Below are positions 39,896 to 50,951 of a DNA stretch of 64,000 nt, in pieces. The DNA comes from Phycisphaeraceae bacterium D3-23 (GTDB lineage Bacteria; Planctomycetota; Phycisphaerae; Phycisphaerales; Phycisphaeraceae). The stretch is taken from the NCBI GenBank assembly GCA_039555135.1, contig CP114179.1, positions 2,542,001 through 2,606,000 on the forward strand, given 5' to 3'. A program made the position numbers and the translations under genes. The notes under the pieces were generated by a model. That model saw only the letters and a program-made list of their open reading frames with translations. It was not told the DNA's origin and did not search any database. Numbering within the stretch: the stretch's first letter is position 1; each line of letters starts with the position of its first letter.

Positions 39896-40792
39896 CTAGC
39901 TCGACGCGATCGGCTCGACACGCATCGTCGCCGATGTGTTGTGTGTCTGCCCCGGCGCGACCGTGAGCGCGTTGGGCGCGATGTTCGCGGGCTCGACGCA
40001 GAGCATGCCGGGCCACTCGTCGTCGCCGAAGTCGCTCATCGCTTGGGCCTTGGCGTCCCATGGGTTCCAGACGACGGTCGAGCCGCTGCCGGTCTTGGTG
40101 ATGACGATCCTGCGCGCGAGGCCGGGGTCGTGGATTGTGCAGCCCGACTCGGTGGCGTAGATGAAGTCCGTCTCGGCGGCGAAGGTGAGCGCGGCGTCGG
40201 GCTGGGTGTGCGTCGTGCCCGCGCCGCCGACGGTGTTCTCGTACGCCGCCCCGGCCAGCCCGGTGACTGAGACGCGCTTGATCTGGCTCACGGCGAAGTA
40301 GCTGTGCAGCGCGAGCTCGAAGGTCGCGTTCGTGTCGCCCGTGTTGCTCGCTTCGAGCTCAAGCGAGAGGGTGGGGCCAAACGACGCGGTGTAGCGCAAG
40401 TCCCAGCACGGCGCGGCCGTGGTGGTGAAGGTGAGTGCGACGACGCCGTCTTCCATCGCCGTCGCCGCGAGGTCCCATCGCTTGGTGCGCACCAGCCCGT
40501 GCGACGGGGCGTTGGGCTGATCCGCGGGCTTGTGCCCGGCGAACCAGGGGAAGCAGATCGGCACGCCGCCGCGGATCGCCAGGTCGGGGAAGAAGTTCGC
40601 TCGGCCCGATAACCAGAGCACCTCGTCGTGCCTCGTCGGACGCCAGCGCGTGACGTGGGCGCCGTGCAGGTACGCCTCGCCGACACACGCGGGGGTCGAA
40701 ATCACCGCCCGCGTCAGCCCGCCCTCGCCGCGGTCGAAAAGCAGCGCACCGGGGATCGCAAAACGGTCATTAAGCTCAGCAAGCGTCGGCAT
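39896..40792 (-). CDS. D-hexose-6-phosphate mutarotase (YeaD/aldose-1-epimerase family)
   Basis: 298 residues, galactose-mutarotase-like beta-sandwich. Family blocks: YLHGAHVTRWRPTRHDEVLW, RGGVPICFPWFAGHK, PSHGLVRTKRWDL (catalytic His region), ELALHSYFAVSQIKRVSVTG, and VVWNPWDAKAQAMSDFGDD with EWPGMLCVEPAN (catalytic Glu). Interconverts anomers of glucose-6-phosphate-type sugars. Start ATG 40792, 24 bases from a family A hairpin in the divergent promoter shared with the ABC ATPase gene. Confidence 0.9.
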   Translation of the reverse strand: MPTLAELNDRFAIPGALLFDRGEGGLTRAVISTPACVGEAYLHGAHVTRWRPTRHDEVLWLSGRANFFPDLAIRGGVPICFPWFAGHKPADQPNAPSHGLVRTKRWDLAATAMEDGVVALTFTTTAAPCWDLRYTASFGPTLSLELEASNTGDTNATFELALHSYFAVSQIKRVSVTGLAGAAYENTVGGAGTTHTQPDAALTFAAETDFIYATESGCTIHDPGLARRIVITKTGSGSTVVWNPWDAKAQAMSDFGDDEWPGMLCVEPANIAPNALTVAPGQTHNTSATMRVEPIASS

Positions 40793-40815
40793 GCCTGGAT
40801 TGTAAGCGCCACCCC

Positions 40816-40844
40816 GAAGCCCACGCTCGCCGAGCGTGGGCTTC
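40816..40844. repeat. Family A hairpin, divergent promoter
   Basis: Perfect 13-bp stem GAAGCCCACGCTC, loop GCC, complement ending GTGGGCTTC, between the mutarotase and ABC ATPase starts. Confidence 0.85.
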
Positions 40845-40904
40845 ACGCGCAAAAACCACCACTGAACCGCGCCCGCCTCCCGCGTCGTATAGAATCCCCC
40901 GACG

Positions 40905-42233
40905 ATGACGCAAGCCCCGCCCCAACCCGACCCCCCGGAATCCAACCCCCCGGAAACCGAGCCCCCGGAATCCGCAGCCGCCGACGCGCCACACGTCACC
41001 GACGACATCGTCGTCAAGTGCATGTCGCTCACCAAGGTCTTCAAGGACTTCTGGCTGCGCGACAAGGTCCGCGCGGTCGATGGCATCGACCTCGAAATCC
41101 GACGCGGCGAGGTCTTCGGCCTCCTCGGGCCCAACGGCTCGGGCAAGTCCACCACCATCAAGATGATCCTCGGGCTCCTCCACCCGACCACCGGCCGCAT
41201 CGCCGTGTTCAACAAAGTCCCACGCGACGTCGGCACCAAAAAACGCATCGGCTACCTGCCCGAAGAGACCTACCTCTACAAGTTCCTCACGCCCATCGAG
41301 ACCCTCGACTACTACGGTAAACTCTTCCACCAGGACCGCGCCACACGACGCAAACGCATCGACATGCTCCTCGAAATGGTCGGCCTCGACCACGCCGCCC
41401 GCCGGCCCGTCGGCGAATTCTCCAAGGGCATGATGCGCAAGGTCGGCCTCGCGCAAGCACTCATCAACGACCCCGAGCTCCTCATCCTCGACGAGCCCAC
41501 CTCGGGCATGGACCCGATCGCCACCAACGACGTCAAGAACGTCATCACCCGCCTGGCCGACCGCGGCAAGACCGTGCTGCTGTGCTCGCACCTGCTCGCC
41601 GATGTGCAGGACGTGTGCGACCGTGTGTCGATGATGTACGGCGGCAAGGTCCGCCGATCGGGCACGATGGATACGCTGCTCACCGACCAGCACAAGACCA
41701 CCATCACCGCGCCCGCGCTCACGGACATCTCGGATGAGCAGATGGTCGCCGCGCTCGAGGCGCTGGGCGTGACGGACGTGTCGCTCGACCACCCCCGGCG
41801 GACGCTGGAGCAGGTGTTTTTGGAGATGGTGCACGAGGCGCAGAGCGCGGGGATCGAGAGCGCCGGAGCGCGTTCGGGCCGAGAGGTCGCCGAGTTCCTG
41901 CGGGACGGCGAATCGGTTGCACCTGCCCAGCCCGAGACGCGTGAGCAGCTGATCGAGTCGCTCGTCTCCGACGAGCCGGCCGCGCCGGTGCAAGCGCCCG
42001 CGCCGCAGCCGGACCCCGCGCCGAAGCCCGAGGCCAAGGACGACCTGATCGCGGACCTGACCGCCGCCGAGGACGCCGCGTTCCCGCAGCCAAAGCCGGC
42101 CCCGGTCGACAAGGCCCGAAACTCCGCCAAGCCCGCGAAAGAATCGCCGCCGCCCAAGCCCCCGGCCCCCGACAGACCCAAGGACCCAGACGAAGGCGAC
42201 GGCTCGGTCATCGACGACCTGCTCAACGGGTAA
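40905..42233 (+). CDS. ABC transporter ATP-binding protein with long C-terminal tail
   Basis: 442 residues. The ATPase (about 32-300) has Walker A LLGPNGSGKSTTIKM, Q-loop YLPEETYLYKFL, signature EFSKGMMRKVGLA, Walker B LLILDEPTSGMDP and the H-loop in LLCSHLLADVQD. It belongs to the CcmA/NatA-type ATPases that drive ABC-2 permeases. A Pro/Glu-rich N-terminal leader of 30 residues and a 130-residue Ala/Pro/Lys/Glu tail (about 315-442), probably disordered, are unusual. First gene of the three-gene set with 42400 and 44839. Confidence 0.9.
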   Translation: MTQAPPQPDPPESNPPETEPPESAAADAPHVTDDIVVKCMSLTKVFKDFWLRDKVRAVDGIDLEIRRGEVFGLLGPNGSGKSTTIKMILGLLHPTTGRIAVFNKVPRDVGTKKRIGYLPEETYLYKFLTPIETLDYYGKLFHQDRATRRKRIDMLLEMVGLDHAARRPVGEFSKGMMRKVGLAQALINDPELLILDEPTSGMDPIATNDVKNVITRLADRGKTVLLCSHLLADVQDVCDRVSMMYGGKVRRSGTMDTLLTDQHKTTITAPALTDISDEQMVAALEALGVTDVSLDHPRRTLEQVFLEMVHEAQSAGIESAGARSGREVAEFLRDGESVAPAQPETREQLIESLVSDEPAAPVQAPAPQPDPAPKPEAKDDLIADLTAAEDAAFPQPKPAPVDKARNSAKPAKESPPPKPPAPDRPKDPDEGDGSVIDDLLNG

Positions 42234-42248
42234 GTCCATCGCCTTCGA

Positions 42249-42327
42249 CCAGCCAGCGGCCTACGGACGCCGGACCTCTTGGTTTGTCGACACGCAGCAC
42301 GTCCGGCGTCCGCAGGCCGCCGGCTGG
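42249..42327 (+). repeat. Long hairpin between ABC ATPase and permease genes (family F)
   Basis: CCAGCCAGCGGCCTACGGAC continuing GCCGGAC pairs with GTCCGGCGTCCGCAGGCCGC continuing CGGCTGG. About 26 bp with two mismatches; 25-base loop. A strong RNA structure within the presumed operon. Confidence 0.8.
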
Positions 42328-42399
42328 CCAAACCCCTTACACCGTGTCGCGGTGCGGCTCAAACGAATCAATCCCTAACGCCCGATCCCCGCCCAACCC

Positions 42400-44661
42400 A
42401 TGCTCACACGCACCTGGAAAATCTGGCTCGGCGTCCTGCTCGGCATCGCGGCCGTCACCGGCGGGCTCTACGCGCTGCTGTGGTCGCAGGGCTTCACCGT
42501 CGGCGCCAACATCGTCTCGATCGTCGCCGTTGTCGCGTTGGGCGCGTGGTCGCTCCGCGGGCTCTACGTCTGGCGCGAAGTCACCTGGGTCCGCCGGGTC
42601 AACAGCTTCGTCATCGCGCTGTTCATCTTCGGCTTCCTCTACCTGTTCCTGCGCGCCGTCGGCGCGGAAGAACTCGCGCGGTACACGCTCTACACCGCCG
42701 GCACCGTCGGCGGGTTTATGCTCGGCATCAACCTGCTCCGACTGCTCACCGCCTATGCCATGCTGCTTTCGGTCTTCCTGCTGGTGTGCACCGTCGTGCT
42801 GTGGATGCTGTCGCATATCGCCATCTACGAAGCATCAACGACCCAGGCGGCGTGGGTCAATGCCATTTTCCACGCGGCTGTTTTCCTGTTTTTCGCCGCG
42901 ATGTTGGTCGCCCTGTACTTCGGCGTTCGCGCACCGATCGCCGGCGTCGCACGCACCATGATCGAAGAGGCCGTCCGCCTCCGCATCACCCTTATCTCCA
43001 TCATCATGCTGCTCGTCGGCCTGCCCGCGCTGGCGGCCGCGGCGTCGGGCGACGACCGGCTGACCTACATCGTCCAGCGTTTCCTGACCTACGCGCTGAT
43101 CTTCGTGTCGTTCAAGCTCAGCGTGATGACCGTCGTGCTCGCGTCCTACACCACCAGCCGCGACATCAAGCAGAAGCTCGTCCACATGTCGCTGACCAAG
43201 CCGATCAACCGGGCCCAGTACCTGGCGGGCAAGTGGCTGGGCATCATGCTGCTCAACGCGGTACTCCTGGCCGTGTCGGGCGTCGCGATCGCCGGGTTTA
43301 CGCGTGGCCTCGCGGGCGGCCAGGCCCTGAACGCCGAGGACAAAGAGCAGGTCCAGAAAGAAGTCCTCACCGCCCGCATCTCGCAGGTCCCCGCGCCGGT
43401 TGCGGGCACGGTCGAGGAGATGGTTCAGCGCGTCCTCGAAGGCAAGCAGGCCATGGACCCCGACCGTTTCGGCGATCCGCCCGATCCCGATGTGCCCGGG
43501 TCGGGCACGCCCGCGTCCGCGCTGCCCGAGCAGGTGTATCAAGAGGTCTTCAGCGAGGCGCTCGCGAACTGGTTCACCATCGGCCCCAACCAGTACACGA
43601 CCTACCGCTTCGCCGGGCTCGAACTCGCGCGCGAAAACGCCATCCTCGCCGGCCTTGAAGCCGAACGGATGCTCATCGGCCTGGGCCTCACCGCCGAGCA
43701 AGCGAGAAACTTCGTGATGCTCCAGAACTACGAGCCCGGCGCCAAGCCGCTGGACATCGACATCACCGCGCTGATGACCGAGGAACAGTACAACGAGATC
43801 GTCGCCGTCATCAACAGCGAGAAGGTGCAGTTCTCCTTCAACCCCTACACCAAACCCGAGCCCGAGGACGGCATGGTGGTGATGATGCTCGACGTCAACG
43901 GCCGCGCCTGGCCGATGCGCGAGCCGGTCCAGGACCAGACGGGGGTCGGCGACGCGATCCTGCCCTCGGGGATCATCAAGGTCGCCGTCGATGCGCCCCA
44001 CGACATGCCGCTGCCCGCCTGGCTGATCGACGATGAGGGTGTGCTGGAGATCTCCATCGCCGTGCCCGCGCAGCGCCCGCTGGGGCAGACCGGGCAGATG
44101 GTCGCGCAGACGCCGATCCAGTTCAACCGCAAAGACGCCGTGCCCGAGATCTTCTACCGCGTGGGCACGTTCGAGGGCAACCTCGCGCGGTCGATGGCGG
44201 TGCTCTGGGTCCGCCTCGCGTTCCTGGCGATGTTCTCGCTGCTGATGGGCGCGCTCTTCAGCTTCCCCGTCGCCTGCCTCGCGGGGCTGCTGATCTATGT
44301 CATCGCGGCCTTCAGCGGCTTCCTCGCCGAGGCCGTCACCAGCTTCTCGTCCGTGCAAGACGCGGATACGACCTGGGGCGTGGTGAGTGGGGCCGTCTCG
44401 AACTTCTTCGCCGCGCTGGGCAACGGCGCGATTGTCGATGCGCTCAAGCTGCTCATCGGGCTCTTCGCCAAGCTCGTCATGCTCCTGGTCCCCTCCTTTG
44501 GCGAGTTCAACCCGGGCCCCGAGTTGGCGGACGGCAAGATCGTCCCGACCAGCATGCTCCTGAGTGCCATGCTCCGCATCGGGCTGCTCTGGACCGGCGT
44601 CATCACCGTCATCGGCCTCATCTTCTTCCACCGACGCGAGCTCGCCCGCATCACGGCGTGA
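42400..44661 (+). CDS. ABC-2 type transporter permease, large
   Basis: 753 residues. N-terminal half with about seven TM segments, including a cytoplasmic block QKLVHMSLTKPINRAQYLAG before a TM helix, typical of ABC-2 permeases. A large extracytoplasmic region (about 300-590) with many acidic residues follows, then four or five TM segments to the end. The extracytoplasmic insertion distinguishes it from ordinary ABC-2 permeases. Its ATPase is encoded just upstream and a large envelope protein just downstream, so the three probably form one complex. Substrate unknown. Confidence 0.8.
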   Translation: MLTRTWKIWLGVLLGIAAVTGGLYALLWSQGFTVGANIVSIVAVVALGAWSLRGLYVWREVTWVRRVNSFVIALFIFGFLYLFLRAVGAEELARYTLYTAGTVGGFMLGINLLRLLTAYAMLLSVFLLVCTVVLWMLSHIAIYEASTTQAAWVNAIFHAAVFLFFAAMLVALYFGVRAPIAGVARTMIEEAVRLRITLISIIMLLVGLPALAAAASGDDRLTYIVQRFLTYALIFVSFKLSVMTVVLASYTTSRDIKQKLVHMSLTKPINRAQYLAGKWLGIMLLNAVLLAVSGVAIAGFTRGLAGGQALNAEDKEQVQKEVLTARISQVPAPVAGTVEEMVQRVLEGKQAMDPDRFGDPPDPDVPGSGTPASALPEQVYQEVFSEALANWFTIGPNQYTTYRFAGLELARENAILAGLEAERMLIGLGLTAEQARNFVMLQNYEPGAKPLDIDITALMTEEQYNEIVAVINSEKVQFSFNPYTKPEPEDGMVVMMLDVNGRAWPMREPVQDQTGVGDAILPSGIIKVAVDAPHDMPLPAWLIDDEGVLEISIAVPAQRPLGQTGQMVAQTPIQFNRKDAVPEIFYRVGTFEGNLARSMAVLWVRLAFLAMFSLLMGALFSFPVACLAGLLIYVIAAFSGFLAEAVTSFSSVQDADTTWGVVSGAVSNFFAALGNGAIVDALKLLIGLFAKLVMLLVPSFGEFNPGPELADGKIVPTSMLLSAMLRIGLLWTGVITVIGLIFFHRRELARITA

Positions 44662-44818
44662 GGTCGGGTTTCGGGTCTGGGGTCTTGGGTATCGGGTTTT
44701 GTTTCAAGGCCCCGCCCCGCAGGAGACCCGCGACACCCTTTGCTGCGTATAGTTCCAGGCGTCACACTTCGGCCCGAAACCCGAAACCCGAAACCCGAAA
44801 CCCGAACCCCGAAACCCG
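44662..44818 (+). repeat. Word palindrome (CCCGAAA type)
   Basis: Left arm GGTCGGGTTTCGGGTCTGGG continuing GTATCGGGTTTT (44662-44700); right arm from about 44771 with CCCGAAACCCGAAACCCG iterated to CCCCGAAACCC. Runs from the permease stop to 20 bases before the next start. Confidence 0.8.
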
Positions 44819-44838
44819 AACCCCCCAAGCCCTACGCC

Positions 44839-47127
44839 ATGACCGACCGCCTGATCCAACTCGTCGCCCTTGGGGTCCTGGTCGCGGCCGTCGCCGTGAC
44901 GATGCTGCTCACCCCGAGCATCAATACCCAGCGCATCGACCGCCAGCTCACCTACGACATGGGCTCGGGCGACAACGCGAACCCGCAGTACGTGCTGCTC
45001 GCCTCGACCGGCTCGTTCCGCGGGATCGCGGTCAACGTGCTGTGGTACCGGATCGAGAAGCTCAAGAACGAGGGCAAGTTCGCGGAGGCCAACGCGCTGG
45101 CGCGTTCGATCGTCTCGCTCCAGCCCCGCTTCCCCGGGGCGTGGGAGTTCATGGCATGGAACATGGCCTACAACATCTCCGTCCAGTGCAATACCGCCGA
45201 GGAACGCTGGTACTGGGTCAACAACGGGCTCAACCTCCTGCGCCAGGAAGGCATCCCCAACAACCCCCGCTCGATCCAGCTCTACCGCCAACTCAGCTGG
45301 ATCCTCTCGCACAAGATGGGCGGCCGTACCGACGACATGCACTGGTACTACAAGCGTGAGTTCGCGGAAGAGTGGGAAACCGTCCTCTTCGCGCCGGCCC
45401 GCGGCAAGACACCCATCCCCGTCGACAACGTCATCGCCAACCCCAACCGCTGGCCCGACATGACCCCGGACCAGTTCGACTGGACCACCACCAGCCAGTT
45501 CCGCGATGTCGACGACATGGCCCAGGCCTACCTCCGCAAGCCCGACGCACCCGAAACGCTCTACAGCCCCGACCACTACTTCGGCATCATCGCCCCCGAG
45601 GTCCGCCAACGCTTCTTCGACGACCACCCCGGCATCGAGGCGTTCATCGCCCGGCTCGAAGTGCTCGAAGGACCGACCGGCGAAGACCTCGGCCTCGGGC
45701 TCAACGCCAGGACCCTGCGCGCCTTTGGCTACTACAACATGCTCGTCCGCGCGGGCTACAACATCAACGACCCGGCGCTCCGTGGCATCGACGGGCTCGA
45801 GCCCCATGTCCAGGCCGTCATCGAGCTCATGGAGCTCAACGCCGCCAACGCCGAACCCACCGCCGAGAACCCTTTCCTCGTCCTGCCCTACGAGCCGCGT
45901 GACGGCCGCGATCAGCGAATGGACATCGCCCGGGCACTCGGCGAGATCACCCAGCAACAGATCAACGCCTTCAACGCGCGGAGCACGTCGCCCGAACTCC
46001 TGGACCTTGGGCCGATGCTCGACCTCCTGCGCGCCCAGACGCTCGTCGCCGAGTACCACATGGACCCGAGCTACATGATGTGGCTCATGGAGGAGTACGG
46101 CCCGCTCGACTGGCGCCACGTCAACACCCACGCGCTCTACTGGTCGTCGCTGGGCACCGTCATGGCCATGGACAAGAACAACCGCTCACGCATCGACTTC
46201 ATCAACAACGACCGGCAGACCCTCCACGCGATCCAGGGCCTCGCCTACGCCGGCACCCTCGTCTTCCGCCCACGCGTCCCCGAGATGGGCGACGAGATCG
46301 GTGAAGGCACCATCCAGACCATGGTCGACACACGCTTCTTCGAGGCCTACGACATGGCGCTCACCCGCACCCGCGAACTCATCGAAGCCGGCGAGTTCGG
46401 CAGCGTCAAAGAAAGCACCTACGACACCGGCTACGAAAACTTCCTCCACGCCGCCACCATGTACAGCTACTACGGCGGGCAGAACGGGCTCGCGCGGCGC
46501 TACTTCAACAAGCTCAAAGAAACCTACGGCGCCCCGGGCAGCACCTCCCCCTACGCCGCCGACTACGAGATCTACAAAGACAACCTCGCCGGCTTCGCCT
46601 ACGAACGCCTCATCTCCGACGACCTCTACGACTCCAAGGTCGGCTACCTCAGCCAGCTCCTCGACCGCGCCTGGCGCGAGGGGATGGTCCAGCGCGACCC
46701 CGCCATCACCCAGCGCTACCTCGCAGCGGCCGAGCAGTTCTACGACAAGATCAAGGAGGACTACCAAAACTCCTCATCCAACGCGGGCACCGACACGCAG
46801 GACCGCATGTCGCTGGTCGACCTCGAAGAACAAAAGATCCAGACCTTCCTCATCGTCATCACCGACCCGAGCTACTCCCTGCCCGAACGCGCCGCGATGT
46901 GGCGCGGGTCGCTGCGCATCATCGCCGATGCCCAGACCCAGTACCAGATCTACGAACAGATGGCCCAGCCCGTGGCGAATCAGATGCAGCAGCAGGGGTT
47001 CGAGGTGCAGTTCACCGACGTCTTCCCGATGCCCCAGGGCTTCCGCGAGTGGTACGAGGCCCTGCTCCAGCGCCGCGAGGCCGAGCAACGCAACAACAGC
47101 GCCGGCCCCGGGCTGAGCAATCAATGA
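44839..47127 (+). CDS. Large membrane-anchored component of the ABC system
   Basis: 762 residues. One N-terminal TM segment (about 4-24, LIQLVALGVLVAAVAVTMLL), then a long extracytoplasmic part rich in Tyr, Trp and Asp with TPR-like helical character (FAEANALARSIVSLQPRFPG; LARRYFNKLKETYG). No catalytic motif is recognised. It is conserved in context: the third gene after an ABC ATPase and an ABC-2 permease. I infer a scaffold or cargo-binding partner. The ATG at 44839 is chosen; an in-frame extension to 44740 would translate the CCCGAAA palindrome. Confidence 0.7.
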   Translation: MTDRLIQLVALGVLVAAVAVTMLLTPSINTQRIDRQLTYDMGSGDNANPQYVLLASTGSFRGIAVNVLWYRIEKLKNEGKFAEANALARSIVSLQPRFPGAWEFMAWNMAYNISVQCNTAEERWYWVNNGLNLLRQEGIPNNPRSIQLYRQLSWILSHKMGGRTDDMHWYYKREFAEEWETVLFAPARGKTPIPVDNVIANPNRWPDMTPDQFDWTTTSQFRDVDDMAQAYLRKPDAPETLYSPDHYFGIIAPEVRQRFFDDHPGIEAFIARLEVLEGPTGEDLGLGLNARTLRAFGYYNMLVRAGYNINDPALRGIDGLEPHVQAVIELMELNAANAEPTAENPFLVLPYEPRDGRDQRMDIARALGEITQQQINAFNARSTSPELLDLGPMLDLLRAQTLVAEYHMDPSYMMWLMEEYGPLDWRHVNTHALYWSSLGTVMAMDKNNRSRIDFINNDRQTLHAIQGLAYAGTLVFRPRVPEMGDEIGEGTIQTMVDTRFFEAYDMALTRTRELIEAGEFGSVKESTYDTGYENFLHAATMYSYYGGQNGLARRYFNKLKETYGAPGSTSPYAADYEIYKDNLAGFAYERLISDDLYDSKVGYLSQLLDRAWREGMVQRDPAITQRYLAAAEQFYDKIKEDYQNSSSNAGTDTQDRMSLVDLEEQKIQTFLIVITDPSYSLPERAAMWRGSLRIIADAQTQYQIYEQMAQPVANQMQQQGFEVQFTDVFPMPQGFREWYEALLQRREAEQRNNSAGPGLSNQ

Positions 47128-47179
47128 CGCGTCCCCACCGCCTCATCGCATCAGAAACACAAGCAGATTGAACACCCCC

Positions 47180-47208
47180 GAAGCCCACGGATGTGATCCG
47201 TGGGTTTT
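47180..47208. repeat. Family A hairpin, convergent ends
   Basis: GAAGCCCACGGAT, loop GTG, ATCCGTGGG then TTTTC: a plausible terminator for the ABC operon on the plus strand. Confidence 0.75.
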
Positions 47209-47231
47209 CTTCCCGACCGATGCGAAACACC

Positions 47232-47669
47232 CTACGCCGCGTCCACCGACTTCCCCTCCACCGTCACGTCCGTCGGCCGAATCAGCTTCCCGCCCACAGG
47301 CGTCGCGACCGCGACCGGGCCGCTGGCGAGCAGCCGACGCACCGCGTCCTTGATCTTGGGCCGCTGCACCGCGCCGTCGTGGACCTCCAGCAGCAGCGGC
47401 ACCATCCCAAGCTCCGGGTGGCCCGTCGTCGTGAATACCACGCCCAGCTTGTCGGGCCGATCGTCATGGGCCATGTGCCCCTGCAGCCAGAGACACGCAA
47501 AGTCCCGGCAGCAGTCGGGCCGATCCGCGTAGATCGCGCAGCCCCCGCCGCTGGATAGATCGCCGCAGGCATGAGCGCAGTCCGAGAAGGCGGGCTTGCT
47601 GAGCGGCTCGATCGCCAGCACAGTGCAGCAGGCGGTACAGCTTCCACATTCTCGTTCGGGCACGGACAC
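47232..47669 (-). CDS. YkgJ-family cysteine cluster protein
   Basis: 145 residues with about ten Cys: ECGSCTACCTVLAI at the start, FSDCAHACGD, GCAIYADRPDCCRDFACLWL. This is the UPF0153/YkgJ pattern (CxxCxxCC) thought to bind zinc or an iron-sulfur cluster. The C-terminal half is an ordinary beta/alpha region ending GGKLIRPTDVTVEG. Function not established for the family. No partner gene is evident; the upstream region 47670-47945 carries only a family I hairpin and no other gene. Confidence 0.8.
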   Translation of the reverse strand: MSVPERECGSCTACCTVLAIEPLSKPAFSDCAHACGDLSSGGGCAIYADRPDCCRDFACLWLQGHMAHDDRPDKLGVVFTTTGHPELGMVPLLLEVHDGAVQRPKIKDAVRRLLASGPVAVATPVGGKLIRPTDVTVEGKSVDAA

Positions 47670-47890
47670 ACTCCCACCGCCTGCAGCGCGTCAACGAAGG
47701 CGCAGCGGGCCGAAAAGTTTCGAGGATGCGTCCGTGCCGCAAGCCGCCAACCCCGCCGACCGGGTGCGTGTGTGCTTGCGGAATGTTCATCGGCGATCGC
47801 CGTGCCACCCAGCCCGCGAGCGCACGCCACGCCGCGCGTATGCGGACGCTGGTTTATGGGACAGGCCCATGCGAGCAACGCAACAAACAA

Positions 47891-47911
47891 CCGCGCCGTT
47901 GAACGGCGCGG
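47891..47911. repeat. Family I hairpin after transketolase
   Basis: CCGCGCCGT, loop TGA, ACGGCGCGG then CTG. On the minus strand it follows the transketolase stop and precedes GTTGTTTGTTG, so it could terminate that gene. Confidence 0.65.
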
Positions 47912-47945
47912 CTGTGTGTGTTGATGATTTTCGTTCGCGACTCGC

Positions 47946-49901
<1,956 letters not shown>

Positions 49902-50052
49902 GGTGGTGTGGGGGGAGTTAGGGATGGCGCGTTAGCGGTGATTCGTGAACAATGGCTTGGCGTTAGTATCGGTTTGATTGCGGCGGCGCTTTGCGCCTGT
50001 AACGATTGTTCGCATTAGGCAGGCGCTCGGGCATATCGGACGCCACCGCGGG

Positions 50053-50780
50053 TCATTCGCCGGGGTCGTCGTCGTATGAAAGGAACTCGCCACGGGTCTG
50101 CGGAATTGCGGCGAGGTTACCGATCCTGGTCAGCAATCGCTCTGCCAGGGAAGGGTCTTCCCCAGCGGCCTCCCAGTACTCGGCCGGGATCCCGCGCTGC
50201 GCGAGGTGGGCGGGGACGTCTCGATAACTTGCCGCGATCTGTCCACGCGCGCTATGGGTCAGGTAGCGGTCGGGGGCCTGCCGGCGTTCGAGGGTGACGG
50301 TTACCACCAAGGCATAGGAATCGGGCGCATCGGTTTCCGGTGGGGCCTGCCGGCGTGCACCCGATAGCGATTCATTGAGTTCAAAGTGCGGGACACGGAG
50401 TAGCTCGACCGTCACCGTCCGGCGGAGTTCGTTGAGCGTGGACCGTCGGGCGAGGTCGCTTGTGACGTTGCCTTCGACCCAGGGCTCGAACATCGTCGGA
50501 GATTCTTCGGGGTAGGTCGTGATGACGCCGAAGCGCCGGTCGTTGCGCGCGCGATGCGGAAGCCCTGGTCGCGGAGCATGACGATCGCCGTATCGAACAC
50601 GGCGTCGTAGTCGCCGCTTTCAAATTCGTAGGATGCGATCCGTCGGGTCGCCAGCGACGGCGAGTCGATCTCGGACGTCCCGGCCGACTCGGCTTCACCC
50701 GCCGGCCCGGCCGCGCAGCCGACGGTGGTGCTGGCCAACCACGCCAGCGCGAGCAGCGACAATAAGAAGCCCCTGTGCAT
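50053..50780 (-). CDS. Lipoprotein with apparent 2-base slippage in a GC run
   Basis: ATG 50780 opens a lipoprotein signal (LASTTVGC) and continues to DQGFRIARA. The downstream frame RRFGVITTYPEESPTMFEPW and onward to 50053 is joined if one GC is removed from the (GC)4 run at 50545-50552. ITT...PTMFEPW is the conserved-looking block of a planctomycete lipoprotein type with no known function. The C-terminal part has ESLSGARRQAPPE and SYALVVTVTLERR. Either a dinucleotide error in the assembly or a real slippage; without it the protein would stop early with an unrelated tail. Confidence 0.55.
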
Positions 50781-50899
50781 GGCGGCAGTGTACCGGATTG
50801 CGCCTGCGGGTTGTGGCGGCGTCACGCTTCCTGGCTAGCCGCAGCGCTACGCGGTGCCGGGGCCTGACGTGTTTTTTTTCGAGCTGCTACAAAACCCCG

Positions 50900-50916
50900 G
50901 CGTCGCGTAGCGACGC
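50900..50916. repeat. Family I hairpin
   Basis: GCGTCGC, loop GTA, GCGACGC then GGCTA, after the PhoD-like gene end. Confidence 0.6.
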
Positions 50917-50951
50917 GGCTATGGATGTGAGGTCTGCGCGTCGTGCGCGGG

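Noticed and set aside
39594-40061. Basic antisense frame opposite the acidic protein
   Set aside because: An Arg/His-rich translation of the complement of GAC/GAT codons; no ribosome site and it runs across the family E element.
44771-44818. CRISPR or telomere array
   Set aside because: The CCCGAAA words lack constant repeat length and unique spacers, and the unit order is irregular; they form a palindrome with 44662-44700.
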